From positions 282,446 to 346,445 of the forward strand of contig NZ_POSN01000003.1 of the NCBI RefSeq assembly GCF_002994005.1: DNA of 64,000 nucleotides. The letters run 5' to 3'. Below, piece by piece: positions 9,121 to 19,010 of this stretch. The notes beneath the pieces were generated by a model. That model was not told the origin of the DNA and searched no databases. It saw only the letters and a list, made by a program, of their open reading frames with translations. The stretch comes from Apilactobacillus quenuiae. GTDB taxonomy: Bacteria > Bacillota > Bacilli > Lactobacillales > Lactobacillaceae. The position numbers and the translations under genes were made by a program. Numbering within the stretch: position 1 is the stretch's first letter; every line of letters starts with the position of its first letter.

Positions 9121-9639
9121 ATGATTAATCGTACAACTTTAACGGGTAGATTAACACGGGACGTTGATTTGCGATACACTCCAAACGGTGCTGCCGTGGG
9201 TAATTTTACCTTAGCTGTTGATCGTAGATTTACTAACCAAAATGGTGAAAGAGAAGCAGATTTTATTAACTGTGTTATCTGGCGTAAATCTGCTGAAAAC
9301 TTTGCTAACTTCACTCATAAAGGTGCTTTGGTTGGAATTGATGGACGTCTTCAAACAAGAAATTACGAAAATCAACAAGGTCAAAGAGTTTATGTTACTG
9401 AAGTAGTTGTTGAAAACTTTGCTTTGTTAGAACCTCGTTCTGCAAATAATGGTAGCAACAACAATGGTGCTCCTCAAAATCATTCAGGAAATAACAATCC
9501 GTTTGATAACCAAAATAACAATTCATCAAATAATGGTGGAAGTAATGGAAACAACATGAATAATAATAATAATTCATCTGATCCATTTGCTAATTCTGGT
9601 GATCAAATTGATATTTCCGATGATGATTTACCATTCTAA
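9121..9639 (+). CDS. ssb: Single-stranded DNA-binding protein
   Basis: A 172-residue SSB, which coats single-stranded DNA during replication, repair and recombination. OB fold at about 1-108 ([39 protein letters not shown]). A long Asn/Gly/Ser-rich disordered linker spans about 112-160, and the acidic tip DISDDDLPF that recruits partner proteins closes the chain. It sits between the genes of S6 and S18, the standard arrangement that ties it to ribosomal-protein expression. Confidence 0.97.
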   Translation: MINRTTLTGRLTRDVDLRYTPNGAAVGNFTLAVDRRFTNQNGEREADFINCVIWRKSAENFANFTHKGALVGIDGRLQTRNYENQQGQRVYVTEVVVENFALLEPRSANNGSNNNGAPQNHSGNNNPFDNQNNNSSNNGGSNGNNMNNNNNSSDPFANSGDQIDISDDDLPF

Positions 9640-9667
9640 TGAGTAGATAATAGGGGAGGGAATTTTA

Positions 9668-9910
9668 ATGCCACAACAAAGAAGAGGTGGCGGCCGTCGT
9701 CGTCGCAAAGTTGACTTTATCGCAGCCAACCACATCGATTACATCGATTACAAAGACATCGCATTGTTAGGACGTTTTGTTTCAGAAAGAGGTAAGATTT
9801 TACCACGTCGTGTTACTGGAACAAGTGCTAAGAACCAACGTCGTGTTACTTTAGCTATTAAACGTGCTCGTATCATGGGCTTAATGCCATTTGTTACTGA
9901 AAATGCATAA
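9668..9910 (+). CDS. rpsR: 30S ribosomal protein S18
   Basis: An 80-residue basic protein that binds 16S rRNA with S6. Signature segments [17 protein letters not shown] and [16 protein letters not shown] are present; the N-terminus is Arg-rich ([10 protein letters not shown]). No CxxC zinc site is seen, so this is a zinc-independent S18. Last gene of its operon, followed by a strong terminator. SD is GGGAGGG. Confidence 0.97.
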   Translation: MPQQRRGGGRRRRKVDFIAANHIDYIDYKDIALLGRFVSERGKILPRRVTGTSAKNQRRVTLAIKRARIMGLMPFVTENA

Positions 9911-9922
9911 AATTAATAATTT

Positions 9923-9955
9923 TACTGAGATAACTTATAGTTATCTCAGTTTTTT
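9923..9955 (+). terminator. Terminator of rpsF-ssb-rpsR
   Basis: Perfect 12-bp stem ACTGAGATAACT (9923-9934) with AGTTATCTCAGT (9938-9949), then seven T. Confidence 0.92.
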
Positions 9956-10014
9956 TATTACATAATTTTTGTGATAAAATAGAAATACAAAAACAGTATA
10001 AAAGAGGAGTTACA

Positions 10015-12051
10015 ATGAAAAAATTGTTTTCATTTACTAACTTACCACCTTTCCTTAAAAATAAGATTTTAAGATGGATTACGTTAGCTTTAACTTTACT
10101 ATCAATTTTTAGTTTAGTAGTCTCATTTTTATATAATTTCATTATCGGAATTGGATTCTTAGTTGCTGTATGTGTACTTCTATCTTATATCTTTAAAAAG
10201 ATGAATGATTTAAGTGAAAGCACTGAAAACTATATTTCTGATTTATCATATCGAATTAATCGTGGTGACCAAGAAGCATTATTAGAAATGCCGGTTGGTG
10301 TCATCATTGTTAGTGAAAATGGTGCAATCGAATGGGTTAACCCATATTTAATGCCTTATTTTGGTAATCAAGACTTGTTAGGTGCCAATTTGGAAGATAC
10401 TAATCCAGAGTTAAATGATATTCTAACAAACAATTGGAATAATCCAGATAATGCAACAGTTAAGTGGCAAGATCATTATTTTACCTTGTTGATTCAAAAA
10501 GAATATCACACTGCTTATATGGTTGATATAACTAAATACTACCAAATTGAAAAAGACTATAGTGATGAAAAGATTTCTATTGGGCAAGTTTTTCTAGATA
10601 ATTATGATGAAATAACTCAATCTATGAGTGATCAAGAAATATCCAACTTGAATAATTACGTTACTAATGAGTTGAATATTTGGGCACAAAAGTTTGGTTT
10701 CTTCATAAAACAAGTTGATGAAGATCACTATATTATGTTTACTTATTCTAAGATATTAAAAGATATTGAATCTGATAAATTTAATATCTTAGATACTATT
10801 CGTGAATCTACATCTAAACAAAACTTTCCATTAACGTTGAGTATTGGAATTGCCTATGGTGAAGATAATTTAAATGAATTAGCTGAACAAGCACAAAGTG
10901 ATTTAGACTTAGCACTTGGTCGTGGTGGAGATCAGGTGGTTGTGAAAGCAAAGGATCATGAAGCTCGTTTCTATGGTGGGAAAACTAATCCCATGGAAAA
11001 ACGTACTAGAGTCCGTGCTCGTATGATTTCACAAGCATTACAAGAAGTATTCAGAGAATCTGATCAAATCTTTGTACAAGGGCATGGTCAACCAGATATG
11101 GACTCAATTGGTGCTTGTATGGGAATGCATCGGCTTGCTCAAATGAATAACAAACATTGTTATATTGTTATTCCAGAGGGAACTTTCCATTCTGATGTGC
11201 AAAGATTAATTAATAAAATTCAAGAGGATGATGAATTGAAGAATGACGTCATTACTCCTGATGAAGCTTTACAAAAAGCAACTGATAACAGTTTACTAAT
11301 TATGGTTGATCATTCTAAGCCTTCAATGAGTGTTTCTTCTAAGTTATATGAACGACTTGAAAATAAAGTTATGATCATTGACCACCATAGACGTGGTGAA
11401 GAATTCCCTGAAAATCCAGTTTTAGTTTACATCGAGCCATATGCTTCATCGACTTGTGAATTAATTACTGAAATGTTTGAATATCAATCACAAGATGCTG
11501 AACCAATTAACAAACTTGAAGCAACTGCGATGTTAACGGGAATCTTTATTGATACGCAATCATTTACTTTAAGAACTGGAACGAGAACTTTCGATGCAGC
11601 CAGTTACCTGCGCTCTGCGGGAGCTGATTCTAGTGAAATGAAAGAATTTATGCAGGAAAATCCAGATAGTTATATGGCTAGAATGCATTTAATTTCATTA
11701 GCTCGTTTTATTAGTGATGAGAAAAATATGATGGTTGTTTCTGGAGAACAAGATAAAGTATATGATCCAGTAACTGCTGCACAAGCTGCTGATTCATTAT
11801 TAAATATGTCTGGTGTTAGTGCTTCATTCGTCATTACTCATCGTCCAGATGATTTAATTGGAATTTCTGCTAGAAGTAATGGTGAAGTCAATGTTCAAAG
11901 AGTCATGGAAGAACTAGGTGGTGGTGGTCACCTATCTAGTGGTGCGACCCAAATTGCTGATAAGAAGATTGATGAAGTTGATAAGATGTTAGATGAAGCT
12001 ATTAAGAAAGCTAAGTCTGAAGAAGCTCCTGAAGAAAATGAAGATTCTTAA
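10015..12051 (+). CDS. gdpP: Cyclic-di-AMP phosphodiesterase GdpP
   Basis: Membrane-bound enzyme that hydrolyses c-di-AMP and so controls potassium and osmotic balance and wall stress. Two membrane helices at about 17-60, a PAS-like domain at about 85-170, a degenerate GGDEF domain at about 175-312 (LSIGIAYGEDNLNELAEQA), and a DHH/DHHA1 module from about 350. Mn-binding residues are seen in QGHGQPDMDSIG (about 355-366), VDHSKP (431), IDHHRR (455-460) and DTQSF (513); DHHA1 has LGGGGHLSSGA. Length 678 is normal. It lies upstream of rplI-dnaB as in other Firmicutes, after its own extended-10 promoter (TGATAAAAT near 9971). Confidence 0.95.
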   Translation: MKKLFSFTNLPPFLKNKILRWITLALTLLSIFSLVVSFLYNFIIGIGFLVAVCVLLSYIFKKMNDLSESTENYISDLSYRINRGDQEALLEMPVGVIIVSENGAIEWVNPYLMPYFGNQDLLGANLEDTNPELNDILTNNWNNPDNATVKWQDHYFTLLIQKEYHTAYMVDITKYYQIEKDYSDEKISIGQVFLDNYDEITQSMSDQEISNLNNYVTNELNIWAQKFGFFIKQVDEDHYIMFTYSKILKDIESDKFNILDTIRESTSKQNFPLTLSIGIAYGEDNLNELAEQAQSDLDLALGRGGDQVVVKAKDHEARFYGGKTNPMEKRTRVRARMISQALQEVFRESDQIFVQGHGQPDMDSIGACMGMHRLAQMNNKHCYIVIPEGTFHSDVQRLINKIQEDDELKNDVITPDEALQKATDNSLLIMVDHSKPSMSVSSKLYERLENKVMIIDHHRRGEEFPENPVLVYIEPYASSTCELITEMFEYQSQDAEPINKLEATAMLTGIFIDTQSFTLRTGTRTFDAASYLRSAGADSSEMKEFMQENPDSYMARMHLISLARFISDEKNMMVVSGEQDKVYDPVTAAQAADSLLNMSGVSASFVITHRPDDLIGISARSNGEVNVQRVMEELGGGGHLSSGATQIADKKIDEVDKMLDEAIKKAKSEEAPEENEDS

Positions 12052-12122
12052 TAAAACATAATTTAAAAAAAGTTCATTTAAGTTTATAATTGTATGCAGA
12101 ATAATAAGAGGAGTGATATTGT

Positions 12123-12575
12123 ATGAAGGTTATATTTTTAGAAGATGTACGCGGAAAAGGTAAACGTGGAGAAATCAAAAACGTACCTGATGGATATGCA
12201 CAAAACTTCTTGATTAAACGTAATAAGGCTAAGGCTGCAACTAACTCAGCAGTGAGCCAATTAGATGGTGAAAAGAAGGCTGAAAAGAAAGAAGCTGCAG
12301 CTGAATTATCAGAAGCTAAAGATTTGAAAGCTGAATTAGAAAACGATAAAAATGTTGTTGAAGTATCTGCTAAAGTAGGTGCTGATGGTCGTTTATTTGG
12401 ATCAGTTTCATCTAAGCAAATTGTTAATGAAATGCAAAAACAACACAATCTTAAGGTTGATAAACGTAAGGTTGAACTAAAAGAACCTATTAAATCACTT
12501 GGTTACACAAATATTCCAGTTAAATTGCATAAGCAAGTAACTGCTACTATGCGTGTTCATGTTAGTGAAAAATAG
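12123..12575 (+). CDS. rplI: 50S ribosomal protein L9
   Basis: A 150-residue protein bound near the L1 stalk. The N-terminal domain ([30 protein letters not shown], signature of L9) binds 23S rRNA, a Lys/Ala/Glu-rich connecting helix spans about 42-75, and the C-terminal domain ends in [11 protein letters not shown]. It lies 71 bases after gdpP and 28 before dnaB. SD is AGAGGAG. Confidence 0.97.
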   Translation: MKVIFLEDVRGKGKRGEIKNVPDGYAQNFLIKRNKAKAATNSAVSQLDGEKKAEKKEAAAELSEAKDLKAELENDKNVVEVSAKVGADGRLFGSVSSKQIVNEMQKQHNLKVDKRKVELKEPIKSLGYTNIPVKLHKQVTATMRVHVSEK

Positions 12576-12603
12576 TTCTCTGGATTTAAAATAGAGGATT
12601 AAT

Positions 12604-13983
12604 ATGAGTAATGATTATTTAAATACCCAAACTCCTCCTCAAGATGTTCAAGCTGAAAAAGCACTCTTGGGTGCGATTCTGTTAGATAATGACCAATTAC
12701 CCGAATCGCAGGAGTATTTAGAGCCTGATGACTTTTATCAACGTGCGCATCAATTAATTTATGCAGCGATGGTTCATTTATCTGATGAAGATCAACCGAT
12801 TGATGCTTCTACTTTACGTTCTGAATTAGATGGTCAAAAACAATTAGAAGATGCTGGTGGAGTGGCCTATTTGGCTGATTTAGCATCATCAACTCCAACT
12901 GCAGCAAATGCGATGTATTATGCCAAGAATGTGCGTAAGAAGGCAGTTGCTAGAAAACTGATTAAAACTGCTACTAATATTGTGACCGAAAGTTATAATA
13001 ATAATGACAATATCGATGACTTATTAGATGAAGCAGAAAGATCAATCTTAAATGTTTCAGAAGATCGTAATGATACTGGTTTTCAAGAAATCGGTGAAGT
13101 TCTAAAAAATGCTTTAAACAATATTGAAGATTTAGCAGAAAGTACGACTGAAGTTACAGGGCTTTCAACTGGTTATCCGGCATTAGATAAAATGACAACT
13201 GGATTGCACGAAGATGAATTAATTATTTTGGCTGCTCGTCCAGCGGTTGGAAAAACTGCTTTTGCATTGAACTTAGCCCAAAATGTTGGAACTAAGACTG
13301 ATAAAACCGTAGCCATTTTTAGTTTGGAAATGAGTGCTGAATCATTAGTTAATCGTATGATTTGTGCTGAAGGTAGTATTGATGCCAATCATTTAAGAAC
13401 TGGTCAATTATCTGATGAAGAGTGGAATAACATGATGATTGCGATGGGAAGTTTAGCGAATGCTAGTATTTACATTGATGATACGGCGGGAACTAAAATT
13501 TCTGAAATTCGTGCTAAATCACGTCGCTTGGCAAAAGATACCGGTAATCTTGGATTAATTGTAGTTGATTATTTACAATTAATTGATGGTGGAAATAAAG
13601 AAAACCGTCAACAAGAAGTATCATATATTTCACGACAATTAAAAAAAATTGCGAAGGAATTAGGTGTCCCAGTGATTGCTTTGTCCCAACTTTCTCGTGG
13701 AGTTGAACAACGTCAAGACAAACGTCCAGTTTTATCTGATATTCGTGAATCTGGTTCAATTGAACAAGATGCCGATATTGTTGCGTTTTTATATCGTGAT
13801 GATTATTACGAACGTGAAGATGACGACGATGAGGATGATGGCGATGAACAAGAAAATAATGATGTTGGTGAAGTTGAAGTCATTATTGAAAAGAATCGTT
13901 CTGGTCCACGTGGAACTGCGAAATTACTTTTTATTAAGTCGCATAATAAATTTTCATCGATTGCATATAATCAAGATGAATAA
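12604..13983 (+). CDS. dnaB: Replicative DNA helicase DnaB
   Basis: Hexameric 5'-3' helicase of the replication fork (named DnaC in Bacillus). N-terminal domain about 9-115 (PPQDVQAEKALLGAILLDN), RecA-like motor about 180-455 with Walker A ARPAVGKTAFALN, Walker B region LGLIVVDYLQLIDG and the arginine-bearing SRGVEQRQDKRPVLSDIRESGSIEQDAD. An acidic low-complexity insertion (about residues 405-425, mostly Asp/Glu) separates the Q-loop YRDDYYER from the last strands; such inserts occur in other lactobacilli. A terminator follows. Confidence 0.97.
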   Translation: MSNDYLNTQTPPQDVQAEKALLGAILLDNDQLPESQEYLEPDDFYQRAHQLIYAAMVHLSDEDQPIDASTLRSELDGQKQLEDAGGVAYLADLASSTPTAANAMYYAKNVRKKAVARKLIKTATNIVTESYNNNDNIDDLLDEAERSILNVSEDRNDTGFQEIGEVLKNALNNIEDLAESTTEVTGLSTGYPALDKMTTGLHEDELIILAARPAVGKTAFALNLAQNVGTKTDKTVAIFSLEMSAESLVNRMICAEGSIDANHLRTGQLSDEEWNNMMIAMGSLANASIYIDDTAGTKISEIRAKSRRLAKDTGNLGLIVVDYLQLIDGGNKENRQQEVSYISRQLKKIAKELGVPVIALSQLSRGVEQRQDKRPVLSDIRESGSIEQDADIVAFLYRDDYYEREDDDDEDDGDEQENNDVGEVEVIIEKNRSGPRGTAKLLFIKSHNKFSSIAYNQDE

Positions 13984-13988
13984 AAATT

Positions 13989-14021
13989 AAATTCTTAGCC
14001 AATATAGCTAAGAATTTTTTT
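13989..14021 (+). terminator. Terminator of rplI-dnaB
   Basis: Stem AAATTCTTAGC (13989-13999) with GCTAAGAATTT (14007-14017), then a T-run. Confidence 0.9.
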
Positions 14022-14055
14022 GTATAATAAAATAAAGGAAAAAGAAGGTGAATTG

Positions 14056-15234
14056 ATGAATGAAATAAAATTACATTGGTTATTTATGGGCTCATTGATT
14101 AATAATATTGCGGTGAGTACCGTTTGGCCACTTACGACCGTTTATATGCATGATAATTTAGGCAAAAGTTTAACCGAAGTGGGCATTATATTATTTTTAT
14201 ACTCAGCTTCTAATGTATTAGGTAATTATATTGGTGGAAAATTATTTGATCGGCATAATCGATACATATTAACAATATTAGGAATTATATTTTCTATTTT
14301 GGTATCTGCCGGTTTAATCTTTTTCAATGGCTGGCCTGCATATCCAATTGGTTTAGTTTTATTCGGTTTTTCAACTGGGTGGAACTTAACGATGATTAAC
14401 TCATTGGGGACAACAGTTAAAATGAAATCAGGCCGGTTTATTTTTAATATGTTGTATTTAGCACAAAATGTAGGGGTCGTTTTTGGAACCATGGCAGTTG
14501 GTTTGCTCTATCCGATTGGGATTAGTTCAGTTTTTATATTATCGACCGTTATTCTTATTATCTACGGTTTTAATGCAATTTTAACTTATAATAAACCTAA
14601 TTCTATTCATCCACTAATTAAGAAAACTGATACTAAAAAAGTTAAACTACCCAAACCAAATTTGGTAATTATTATGACCTTTTTTGTGAGCTTGGCGGTT
14701 ATTTGGATTGTATATGAACAGTGGGTTTCCAATATGTCTGTATATATAACTGGCATGGGGATTCCAATGAGTATGTACAGTTTATTATGGACGCTTAATG
14801 CATTCTTATTAGTTATATTTCAACTAATTATTAATTGGATTGCAAAGTATTATGATAGTCTGTATTTTCAAATTTACTTTGGGATTATTTTTATTGGACT
14901 ATCTTTCTTTACCCTTATTTTTATGCACTCATACTTAGGTTTCGTTATTTCAATGATCATTTTGACTCTAGGTGAGACTTCAGTAATTCCAGCTATTCCA
15001 GCTTTAGTTAATGAATTAACACCCGTTTCAGTTAAAGGGAAGTATCAAGGCTTAACAAATGCATGGGCTTCGGTGGGAAAAGCTATTGGTCCATTAGTTG
15101 GTGGAATCTTGATTGATATTACATCTTATCATTCATTATTCATTATTTGTGCATTAACATGTTTATTAATATTTATTTTATCAATGATAATCGCAAACTA
15201 TATTAAAAAACGAGTTACTAAATATTCTGAATAA
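14056..15234 (+). CDS. MFS transporter
   Basis: A 392-residue polytopic membrane protein with about 12 hydrophobic segments, of the major facilitator superfamily. The loop between segments 2 and 3 has the family motif as GGKLFDRHNR (about 68-77), and the second half carries PALVNELTPVSVKGKYQGLTNA. The chosen ATG has AGAAGGTGA seven bases upstream; an in-frame TTG at 14020 lies inside the dnaB terminator and is not the start. It resembles multidrug-type exporters such as YttB/MdtG; the substrate is unknown. It stands alone between terminators. Confidence 0.85.
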   Translation: MNEIKLHWLFMGSLINNIAVSTVWPLTTVYMHDNLGKSLTEVGIILFLYSASNVLGNYIGGKLFDRHNRYILTILGIIFSILVSAGLIFFNGWPAYPIGLVLFGFSTGWNLTMINSLGTTVKMKSGRFIFNMLYLAQNVGVVFGTMAVGLLYPIGISSVFILSTVILIIYGFNAILTYNKPNSIHPLIKKTDTKKVKLPKPNLVIIMTFFVSLAVIWIVYEQWVSNMSVYITGMGIPMSMYSLLWTLNAFLLVIFQLIINWIAKYYDSLYFQIYFGIIFIGLSFFTLIFMHSYLGFVISMIILTLGETSVIPAIPALVNELTPVSVKGKYQGLTNAWASVGKAIGPLVGGILIDITSYHSLFIICALTCLLIFILSMIIANYIKKRVTKYSE

Positions 15235-15271
15235 AAAAGGAGCAATAATTAAAAAATTACTGCTCCTTTTT
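15234..15271 (+). terminator. Bidirectional terminator
   Basis: Stem AAAAAGGAGCA (15234-15244) with TGCTCCTTTTT (15261-15271) between the MFS gene and the converging aspartase gene. Confidence 0.87.
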
Positions 15272-15272
15272 A

Positions 15273-16634
15273 TTAACCATTTACTAAATTTTTTGGTGCA
15301 AACAATTTATCTATTTTTGTTTTATCCAAAATATTACGATTTAATAGAATATCTTTCACAGATATTTTTTTCTTCAAAGATTCTTGAATAATTTTAGTTG
15401 TTTGTACATAACCTAATATTGGTGAAAGAATAGTTGCCGTAACGGCTGATTTTTTAACATCTTCTCTACACTTATCATCATTAACATCAATATCTTTTAA
15501 GCAATTATTAATTAATGTCTGCATCGCATTAGTTAGATGCTCTTCGGCTGTCAAAATACTCTTAAACATAATTGGTTCAAAAGCATTTAACTCAAGTTGT
15601 CCGGCCTCAGATGCAGCAGTGACGGTTGCATCAAAGCCAATGACTTCAAAAGCAACCTGATTAACTACTTCTGGAATGACAGGGTTAATTTTGTTAGGCA
15701 TAATGGATGAACCAGCTTGCCTTTTAGGAAGACGTAATTCATTTAAACCAGATTGTGGGCCGCTTGCTAATAATCTTAAGTCATTGCTTACTTTGGATAA
15801 ATCAACTGCCAAGGTTTTTAATGCTGCTGAAAATGTAACAAAATGATCGGTATTTTGAACCGCATCGATTAAATCTTGATCCGATTTTAAATTCATTTTT
15901 GAATATTTATTAATGTTTTCCACAATATGCTGTTGATAATATTTAGAAGCATTCATACCAGTTCCAATAGCGGTTCCACCCATGCTAATAGTTTTTAATT
16001 CTTCACTAGCATGTTTAATCCGATTGATATCGCGATTAAATAACGATGCATATGCATGGAAACTTTTACCATATGTAGTAGGCACCGCATCTTGTAATTG
16101 AGTTCTTCCTAGTTTAATGGTCTTTGAAAACTTTAATCCTAATTCTTTAAATGTGGTCACTAATCTGTTTAATTCACCTAATAGACCCGGAATTAATTTT
16201 AACATGGCCATTTTACCGGCAGTAGGATAAGTATCATTAGTAGATTGGGATTGGTTTACATCATCATTTGGATGGACAAATATATTTGGATCTATTTTCA
16301 TTGCTAAATTTGCGATTACTTCGTTGGTATTCATATTAGTTGATGTACCGGCACCACCTTGAATTGCAGGAGTAATAAATCCAGATTGATCGCCAGATTT
16401 TAATAGCCGGTCACAAGCTTTTATGATAATGTCATATTTTGTTACATCTAGTGTATTTGCAGCGTAATTTGTTTTTGCTGCGGCTTTTTTGATCTGAATA
16501 TAACTTTCAATTATTTTGGGATGAACTAAGTCCTTAGTGATCGGGAAATTACCGACAGCTCTAAGCGAATGAATACCATATAAAGCATTATCAGGAACTT
16601 CCATTTTACCAACGCAATCTTCTTCGATTCTCAT
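15273..16634 (-). CDS. aspA: Aspartate ammonia-lyase (aspartase)
   Basis: Converts L-aspartate to fumarate and ammonia. The 453-residue protein belongs to the fumarase/aspartase superfamily; the start RIEEDCVGKMEVPDNALYGIHSLRA and QGGAGTSTNMNTNE, GRTQLQDAVPTTYG and the signature loop GSSIMPNKINPV with catalytic Ser match aspartase better than fumarase C. The second ATG (16634) is chosen because the AGGAGA SD sits eight bases before it, while the first ATG overlaps the SD. Monocistronic and divergent from the aminotransferase gene at 16813. Fumarate could serve as a precursor of malate/succinate or as electron sink. Confidence 0.92.
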   Translation of the reverse strand: MRIEEDCVGKMEVPDNALYGIHSLRAVGNFPITKDLVHPKIIESYIQIKKAAAKTNYAANTLDVTKYDIIIKACDRLLKSGDQSGFITPAIQGGAGTSTNMNTNEVIANLAMKIDPNIFVHPNDDVNQSQSTNDTYPTAGKMAMLKLIPGLLGELNRLVTTFKELGLKFSKTIKLGRTQLQDAVPTTYGKSFHAYASLFNRDINRIKHASEELKTISMGGTAIGTGMNASKYYQQHIVENINKYSKMNLKSDQDLIDAVQNTDHFVTFSAALKTLAVDLSKVSNDLRLLASGPQSGLNELRLPKRQAGSSIMPNKINPVIPEVVNQVAFEVIGFDATVTAASEAGQLELNAFEPIMFKSILTAEEHLTNAMQTLINNCLKDIDVNDDKCREDVKKSAVTATILSPILGYVQTTKIIQESLKKKISVKDILLNRNILDKTKIDKLFAPKNLVNG

Positions 16635-16734
16635 TACAAGCATCTCCTAAACATTCATTTGTTATAAAACCTTACATAGAATTATAGTTCATATCTTTAA
16701 TAAGTCAATTTAAATTTGAAGTTTATTTGTTATG

Positions 16735-16763
16735 TTGACAATTATTTCTTATAAGATTAGAAT
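16735..16763 (+). promoter_or_regulatory. Promoter of the aminotransferase / hydroxyacid dehydrogenase pair
   Basis: Consensus -35 TTGACA (16735-16740), 17-bp spacer, -10 TAGAAT (16758-16763). Downstream AT-rich inverted repeats (AATTATT / AATAATT near 16780-16797) might bind a regulator. Confidence 0.8.
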
Positions 16764-16812
16764 TTTGATAATTATTCTAATTATTTTCTAATAATTGTTG
16801 TAGGTGATTTAT

Positions 16813-17973
16813 ATGATTGAAAACATTAATAAAAATTTAAAAGCAATTAAACCTAATCCAATTTTAGGTTTCAATGATGAATTGTCGAAAGAAGAGGGGT
16901 TGATTCCGCTAACTTTAGGCGAACCAGATTTTAATACTCCTGAGCATGTTAAAAATGCTGCAATAGATGCAATTAACGATAATTATAGTCACTACACTAA
17001 TCCACGCGGAATTTTAAAATTGAGAGAAGCTGCTGCCCACTTTTTTGCTAAAAAATATGGACTCAATTATGATTCAAATACACAAATTATTACTACAGCT
17101 GGAGTGACTGAAGGAATTTTTGATTCTTTAGCTACAATTTTAAATCCAGGAGATAGCGTGATTGTACCAACACCAGCTTTTCCGTTATACATGGATAATA
17201 TTCAGTTGCATGGTGCACATTTAATTGAAGTTGATACATCAAAAGATGGCTTTATATTAACGCCGGAAAAATTAAAACAAGCACTAGCTGAAAATGAAAA
17301 TGTAAAAGCAATTGTTATTAATTCTCCTGGGAATCCAACTGGAATATCTTATGATGAAACAACGCTTAAAGAATTGGCCAAAGTTATAAAAGATAGTTCA
17401 ATTTTTTGTATTAGTGATGAAATATACAGTGAATTGACTTATGGTAAACCACATGTTTCAATTGCAAAATTTATTCCCGAACAGACAATTGTTTTGAATG
17501 GATTATCCAAATCACATGCAATGACTGGTTGGAGAATTGGTTTCATTATGGCGCCAGCAGATTTGATTGATATGATTAATGTTGTTCATCAATATGCAGT
17601 GACGTCAGTTACTGATAATGTCCAATTTGCAGCGCTTGAAGCTTTAAAAAATGGTTTTGATGATGGTATAAAAATGAGAGATATTTATGCAAAACGACTT
17701 AATTTACTGAGATCTGGATTGTCAAAATCGGGTTTTATTAGTTCTAAACCCACTGGAGCATTTTATATTTTTGCTAAAATACCTGAACAATTTACTCAAG
17801 ATGATTTTGAATTTAGTCGTCAATTAGCCCATCAAGCTAAAGTGGGTGTGATTCCAGGAAGTTCATTTGGCGAAGGTGGCGCTGGATATATTCGTATCAG
17901 CTATGCCACTAGTGAAAATAATTTAAAAGAAGCAATCAAAAGAATCCAAAATTTTGTTAAACAAGAAGGTTAA
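16813..17973 (+). CDS. Class I/II aminotransferase (AraT/PatA-like)
   Basis: PLP-dependent fold-type I transaminase, 386 residues. Seen: TLGEPDFNTP, the NSPGNPTG loop (about 170-177), ISDEIYSELTYG, and the PLP-binding Lys233 in NGLSKSHAMTGWRIGF. Lactobacillar relatives act on aromatic and branched-chain amino acids (AraT) or are named PatA; the sequence alone does not decide. ATG 16813 is preferred over the upstream GTG because AGGTGA lies correctly before it. The dehydrogenase starts two bases after its stop, so the two probably act in series: amino acid to 2-oxoacid to 2-hydroxyacid. Confidence 0.9.
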   Translation: MIENINKNLKAIKPNPILGFNDELSKEEGLIPLTLGEPDFNTPEHVKNAAIDAINDNYSHYTNPRGILKLREAAAHFFAKKYGLNYDSNTQIITTAGVTEGIFDSLATILNPGDSVIVPTPAFPLYMDNIQLHGAHLIEVDTSKDGFILTPEKLKQALAENENVKAIVINSPGNPTGISYDETTLKELAKVIKDSSIFCISDEIYSELTYGKPHVSIAKFIPEQTIVLNGLSKSHAMTGWRIGFIMAPADLIDMINVVHQYAVTSVTDNVQFAALEALKNGFDDGIKMRDIYAKRLNLLRSGLSKSGFISSKPTGAFYIFAKIPEQFTQDDFEFSRQLAHQAKVGVIPGSSFGEGGAGYIRISYATSENNLKEAIKRIQNFVKQEG

Positions 17974-17975
17974 AT

Positions 17976-18965
17976 ATGAAATTATTAATGTATTCAGTTA
18001 GAGCAGATGAATTAGAAAATTTAAAAGCAATTGAGCAAAAATATGACGTTGAAATTAAGACAACCGATAAGCCATTAAATTTAGATACTGTAGATTTGGC
18101 AAAGGGGGTTGACGGCATTACAGTGCAACAACATGGCAAGATTGATGATCCACTAATTTATAAAAAACTTCATGATTTTGGCATAAAACAAATTTCATTG
18201 CGCATTACTGGTTATGACATCATTAATTTTGTAGAGGCGCAGAAGTATGATCTTAAAATCACTAACGTTCCAGCATATTCACCACGTTCGGTCAGTGAAT
18301 TGGTTTTAGCTGATGTGATGGCGTTATTACGTCACTTACGTGAAACACATTTGCGTGAAGATAATTCTGATTTTGCTTGGAATGGATTACAAGCTAGAGA
18401 AATTCATAATCTTACTGTCGGCATTATTGGTGCTGGAAAAATTGGTAGCGCAGTTGCTCGTATTTTTAAAGCATTAGGATCTAAAGTAATTGTTTCTGAT
18501 CCAGTGAAACGACCAGAATTATTTGATACCGTTGAATATGTAGATTATGATACTTTGTTAACGAAAGCTGATGTTGTGACTATGCATACGCCAATGACTG
18601 ATTTTATGCATCATTTCATGAATATTGATAAATTCAAGCAAATGAAAAACGATGCTATTTTTATTAATGCCTCTCGTGGACCAGTTGTTAATACTTCAGA
18701 TTTAATTAAGGCATTAGATGATAAAGAACTTGCTGCCGCTGCAGTAGATACATTTGAAGGCGAAGCTGGTATTACAGGTGTTGATTTGTCTAATGAAGGA
18801 TTTGAAAATAAACATTTATCAAAACTTTTACAAATGCCCAATGTAATAGTTACTCCACATATTGGATTTTACACAGACGACGCTGTTAAAAACATGGATT
18901 TAATATCATCAATCGATGCAATTAAAATTATTAAAGGTGAAGAACCATTGCATTTAGTTAAATAA
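17976..18965 (+). CDS. D-2-hydroxyacid dehydrogenase
   Basis: NAD-dependent reductase of 2-oxoacids to D-2-hydroxyacids, 329 residues, of the D-lactate / D-hydroxyisocaproate dehydrogenase family. The Rossmann motif GIIGAGKIGSAVARIF is at about 149-164; catalytic Arg234 (NASRGP), Glu263 (FEGEAG) and His295 (VTPHIGF) are all present. Its coupling to the aminotransferase suggests branched or aromatic oxoacids (hydroxyisocaproate, phenyllactate) as substrates more than pyruvate, but that is inference. Possible main role: NADH re-oxidation. Transcription ends at the terminator that follows. Confidence 0.92.
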   Translation: MKLLMYSVRADELENLKAIEQKYDVEIKTTDKPLNLDTVDLAKGVDGITVQQHGKIDDPLIYKKLHDFGIKQISLRITGYDIINFVEAQKYDLKITNVPAYSPRSVSELVLADVMALLRHLRETHLREDNSDFAWNGLQAREIHNLTVGIIGAGKIGSAVARIFKALGSKVIVSDPVKRPELFDTVEYVDYDTLLTKADVVTMHTPMTDFMHHFMNIDKFKQMKNDAIFINASRGPVVNTSDLIKALDDKELAAAAVDTFEGEAGITGVDLSNEGFENKHLSKLLQMPNVIVTPHIGFYTDDAVKNMDLISSIDAIKIIKGEEPLHLVK

Positions 18966-18974
18966 AATATTATA

Positions 18975-19010
18975 AAAACAGTAATCTTAATCAAGGTTAC
19001 TGTTTTATTT
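18975..19010 (+). terminator. Terminator after the hydroxyacid dehydrogenase
   Basis: 14-bp stem AAAACAGTAATCTT (18975-18988) with AAGGTTACTGTTTT (18993-19006), one G-T pair. Confidence 0.85.

Noticed and set aside
9530-9575. AAT-rich repeat in ssb as tandem repeat element
   Set aside because: It encodes the Asn-rich linker common in SSB of lactic acid bacteria.
13805-13880. Acidic repeat in dnaB as possible frameshift or contamination
   Set aside because: The frame stays open, conserved motifs flank it on both sides and similar acidic inserts occur in related DnaB proteins.
14020-14055. TTG start for the MFS gene
   Set aside because: It lies inside the T-run of the dnaB terminator; the ATG at 14056 has a good SD.
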